Source: Phytoseiulus persimilis (Eukaryota; Arthropoda; Arachnida; Mesostigmata; Phytoseiidae). Taken from it: a DNA stretch of 64,000 nucleotides. Positions 61,497 to 64,000 of this stretch are shown here, piece after piece. The stretch covers positions 18,600,001 through 18,664,000 of the forward strand of contig CM075103.1 in the NCBI GenBank assembly GCA_037576195.1, in the 5' to 3' direction. Within the stretch, counting starts at the first letter, position 1; every line of letters begins with the position of its first letter. The notes beneath the pieces are model-generated. The model made no database searches. It was not told the DNA's origin and was given only the letters and a program-made list of their open reading frames with translations. Position numbers and translations under genes: made by a program.

Positions 61497-62024
61497 TTTC
61501 CCGTCATATAAGACGGTTTTCCCCGAAAACTCGTTCTCGAAAGCAAGACTACGTCTTATCCGATAAGCGTATGATTTCTTGGAGAAGCGTCTCATCCGAT
61601 GAGCATGCCCAGGAGGACTGGGATCTGCTGAACAACTTGTGTGATGGCTCCCGTTGAACGGAGCTCGTACACACTTCTGAAATAAGGACCCCACTAGCAC
61701 ATATACCGGAATATCTCACACACCTGCTGCAGCCTCTTGATGTTTCCGTAAACTGGCCCCTCGAGGACTCTATGAGAGAGAGCATCGGACGCGGGGATCT
61801 CAATTTTCCAAAGCGGTGCGCTCTCAGCAGGACTAAGAAACCAAGCACAGCGCATGTGGCTGTTATGTGGGTTGCACCCACGTGAGGTGGCACCGAAAAA
61901 TCGCGGATTTTCAATGCATTGGTCGGCAGCGAGGACGACGTTCTTTTTGAAGACCGTAACGATGACCTCGGAGCCGGAAGCTGCGACTTGGAGTCAGGGA
62001 AAACTGGGAGCAGCTCAAGAGAGG
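61497..62024. other. no gene seen
   Basis: Overlapping short frames on both strands without a domain or trusted splice structure. I found nothing matching the first-half exons of the secreted protein here. Confidence 0.35.
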
Positions 62025-62186
62025 ACCTCGAGGATGGCATTTCCAAACGATTGAGGATACTTCAAACCTGTTGCATCGCCAAAGCGTTTGGCGTTGAAGC
62101 TTTTTTATCATTATGTCGGCCTCATTCGTCAGATTATACCAATGCTGGTATAAATAGTATTTTTCGACCGATTCTTCGATCCCCAA
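62025..62186 (-). pseudogene. reverse transcriptase fragment, decayed non-LTR element
   Basis: On the - strand the frame reads LGIEESVEKYYLYQHWYNLT, then continues to QRQTLWRCNRFEVSSIVWK. It aligns without gaps to the intact element at 54079-54240 (LGIELSAEKDYWAQHWVKLT, then NARTLWSFNRFEVSKILWK). Only about 54 residues of the thumb region remain recognisable. The two copies have diverged far more than expected from recent insertion of one family, so this is an old insertion or a related family. Confidence 0.8.
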
Positions 62187-62648
62187 GGACTCATGGGATC
62201 AAACCATAGGTTTTGGCTTCCACAGACAGGCCTCGATCTGGATCATGATTCGAACATGGCTGAGCGTATACCATCACTCCGTTCAGACCGAGGGTCAAGT
62301 TTGATGGACCTCTCGTTTCAAAACATGTACCGTGGTTATTTGCGGTTATAATCGCGGTTTTCGGTCTGGAAAACGTACCATAGTAGTGACCGTTGTGCTT
62401 GTCCACAATGAATAATCAAGTGCTCCCACCGAAACGATGCGCGGTGATCGTCTGCTCGTCGCAAAGAGTTGCAGCGCCGAGTTTTCTGTTGCCGGAGACC
62501 GCGCTGTCGGCTTCAGGTGGGCCCGTTGTTAACAGCGGTTCTCGAACGATCATTGAGTACTGAGGAGAAAATTCGTGGCCAAGCTGGGGAGCTCGAATGA
62601 GGTCGCCGGATGGCCAGGAGCAGGGAGGAGACAAGCCGGTCGTTCGTG
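62187..62648. other. no gene seen; AACCGCG-like sites
   Basis: Contains inverted AACCGCG-type words at about 62330-62360 that echo the 61.43 kb cluster. Nothing else is recognised. Confidence 0.35.
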
Positions 62649-63360
62649 GTTCCTCCACTGATAGAGGGGATAGATGTTTCTCCAGTGCCGACGGTTATAA
62701 TTCCGTTTCTTGGAAGACCCCGACAGATCGAGGATTCGTGGAATTCGATGCCGGAGAACGCATCACGGAGCGTCTTCGTTAGAATGTATCCAAGAAGTAC
62801 GTCAACGGCAGTTCACGTCAGCCGAAGTATCCTGGGAACTGCTGATCGTAGAGCCCCTCCGAGAGTTTCACAAGCGCACTTGTTCAATGGGAACAGTTCT
62901 GAGAGCGACGTCGTTTCTCTGCCTCGACTTTCTCTTTTCAACACCTCAAGATTAGCATAATTTGGATTCGACGATCCGAATCTAGGTCTCCTCCGGATTC
63001 GGATTGGAGTCCAAACTCGAACTCGAAAATGATTGCGGCTCGATCTGATCATACTTTCCTCTCGCTCTGACCGTACTCCGAAGATTACTTTTCGATCTGA
63101 CCACACTTTTAGGGGTGATTCCGAGGTCGTTCCGACCATACCTCTGGGTGTGCATGGATAGATCGTTCTCGGAAGAACCTCCGTGGCCCCCGAGGAGTAT
63201 GGTCAGATCGAGACGGAATCTAGTTCGGAATACGCTTAGAACGAGGGAAAAGTATGATCGGAGCTCTGGGTTCCTCGACGAAAATCACGGACGATGTTCC
63301 TTCAGCAATAGAGAGGATGGATGTTTCTTCAGTCCAGACAATTGGCTTTCCGTCTTCAGC
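62649..63360 (+). repeat. pair of diverged direct repeats
   Basis: About 62 bases at 62649-62713 and at 63296-63360 share GTTCCT, ATAGAG-GGAT-GATGTTTCT and a following CAGT-CGAC-TT pattern in the same order. In the + strand frames they read VPPLIEGIDVSPVPTVIIPF and VPSAIERMDVSSVQTIGFPS, so they may be duplicated ancient coding sequence or simply a DNA repeat. The copies are about 647 bases apart. Confidence 0.45.
63036..63262. repeat. inverted array of the GTATGGTCAGATCGA family
   Basis: At 63036-63145 four units occur on the - strand (for example GTGTGGTCAGATCG and GTATGATCAGATCG). At 63197-63262 two units occur on the + strand (GTATGGTCAGATCGAGACGG and GTATGATCGGAG). The two halves face each other around about 63170. 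The same unit is found three times at 866-992. Confidence 0.5.
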
Positions 63361-64000
63361 GAGTCCCCGAGAAGTCTCTGGCGGAGAATGGAAGGGGCAG
63401 ATACGATTTTATGATCGTGAAAGTTCTGTGACTCGCACAGCCCAAGGTGAACCAAAGCTGAGACCTATGCCACGCCGCCCTCGATTCGTTCCGAGACCTA
63501 CTCACCGAGGCTGAAACTGCTGATCAGGGATCACCATTTTTACTTTGCCCATCATGCCATTTGCTCTCCATGCTGACCTATCCTACATTCGACTGCGTCA
63601 TTCTGGTCATTGAGCATCACGAGGCATTTTCTCTTCGCGGTGCCGAAAGGCTGGGAAGTAACCGTAATAGGCAGAATTCGGGTTTGAGGATTTGGGGGAA
63701 AAATTTCGAATCCAAATCGTCGATTCTGTACAGTTCTCAAATCTGGAGAGGAGGCGACAGCTCTGGGCTCTGAAATATTGATCGACTGCGATGCATTTCG
63801 ATTCTACAATTTCAAGTATTTCCAACCAATGCGTAACGATCAAGACGCGGTTCCACACCGCTCCAGCTGTATAGCGGGTCGACGGGACAAACAGGCCAGA
63901 TGTCCCCACCACCGCAACGTTGAACAATACCCTATCAGAGTCGACCCACAGCATTCCTTGCTGTTGACGTCGAGCGACCACGGCTGAATATTTGACCTTG
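63361..64000. other. no gene recognised
   Basis: Two opposing frames at about 63550-63980 overlap and neither shows a domain. They could be chance. The window ends in this stretch. Confidence 0.35.

Noticed and set aside
1-64000. tRNA, rRNA and CRISPR features
   Set aside because: I looked for tRNA B-box-like GGTTCGA-CC words with matching arms, rRNA-like conserved blocks and spaced direct repeats, and saw none convincing. A covariance-model search would be decisive.

Overview
This is a eukaryotic nuclear window, most likely from an arthropod. Genes carry short GT-AG introns, AATAAA poly(A) signals are present, CpG is not visibly depleted and base composition looks near 50% GC. The best-matching families are animal ones: a ttk-type BTB factor, ISCU, BUB3, an ENT4/PMAT-type nucleoside transporter and an APE-like non-LTR retrotransposon. 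A mite or other chelicerate is my best guess, with low confidence. Exon coordinates below were worked out by hand from splice signals and reading-phase agreement.

Layout, left to right. At 0.5-1 kb there is a hAT-like transposon end and a small degenerate repeat array. A seven-exon + strand gene (2440-5124) encodes an unrecognised single-pass type II membrane protein. On the - strand, 6687-7951 holds the BTB domain and an acidic/Ala-rich linker of a BTB transcription factor. Its 5' non-coding exon and promoter lie near 8.9-9.25 kb, and its DNA-binding C-terminus is not visible. From 16431 the - strand carries nine clean, phase-matched exons encoding a cytoplasmic tail with about 17 Tyr-x-x-hydrophobic motifs, two of them arranged as ITAMs. 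The phase-compatible 5' end lies about 20 kb away: 42066-42181 encodes a transmembrane segment followed by Cys-Val-Cys, and 38982-39048 is a second exon. Together they make a LAT/PAG-like transmembrane adaptor, the most unusual object in the window.

The 42-51 kb part is gene dense and ordinary in function. ISCU (+, mitochondrial Fe-S scaffold, three exons) has a 70 bp hAT-type miniature element in its second intron. BUB3 (+, spindle checkpoint WD40 protein) and an eight-exon ENT4-like transporter (-) follow in tail-to-tail arrangement. The transporter appears to end in a Thr-rich, N-glycosylation-rich extracellular tail.

From 52.4 to 55.1 kb lies a 5'-truncated non-LTR retrotransposon. Its reverse transcriptase ORF is intact apart from one in-frame amber codon, and it ends in an (AATC)n tail. 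A decayed relic of the same kind of reverse transcriptase lies at 62.0-62.2 kb. In between are a C2H2 zinc-finger exon (57709-58635, +) and a three-exon gene for a small secreted four-cysteine protein (59726-60393, -) with strongly C/G-ending codons. A likely tandem paralogue relic of the latter sits at 61.24-61.37 kb. The right end holds palindromic AACCGCGGTT sites, a direct repeat, and another array of the repeat family seen at the left end.

The 9.25-16.4 kb and 19.9-39 kb stretches show no convincing genes. Most open frames there are no longer than expected by chance at this base composition.
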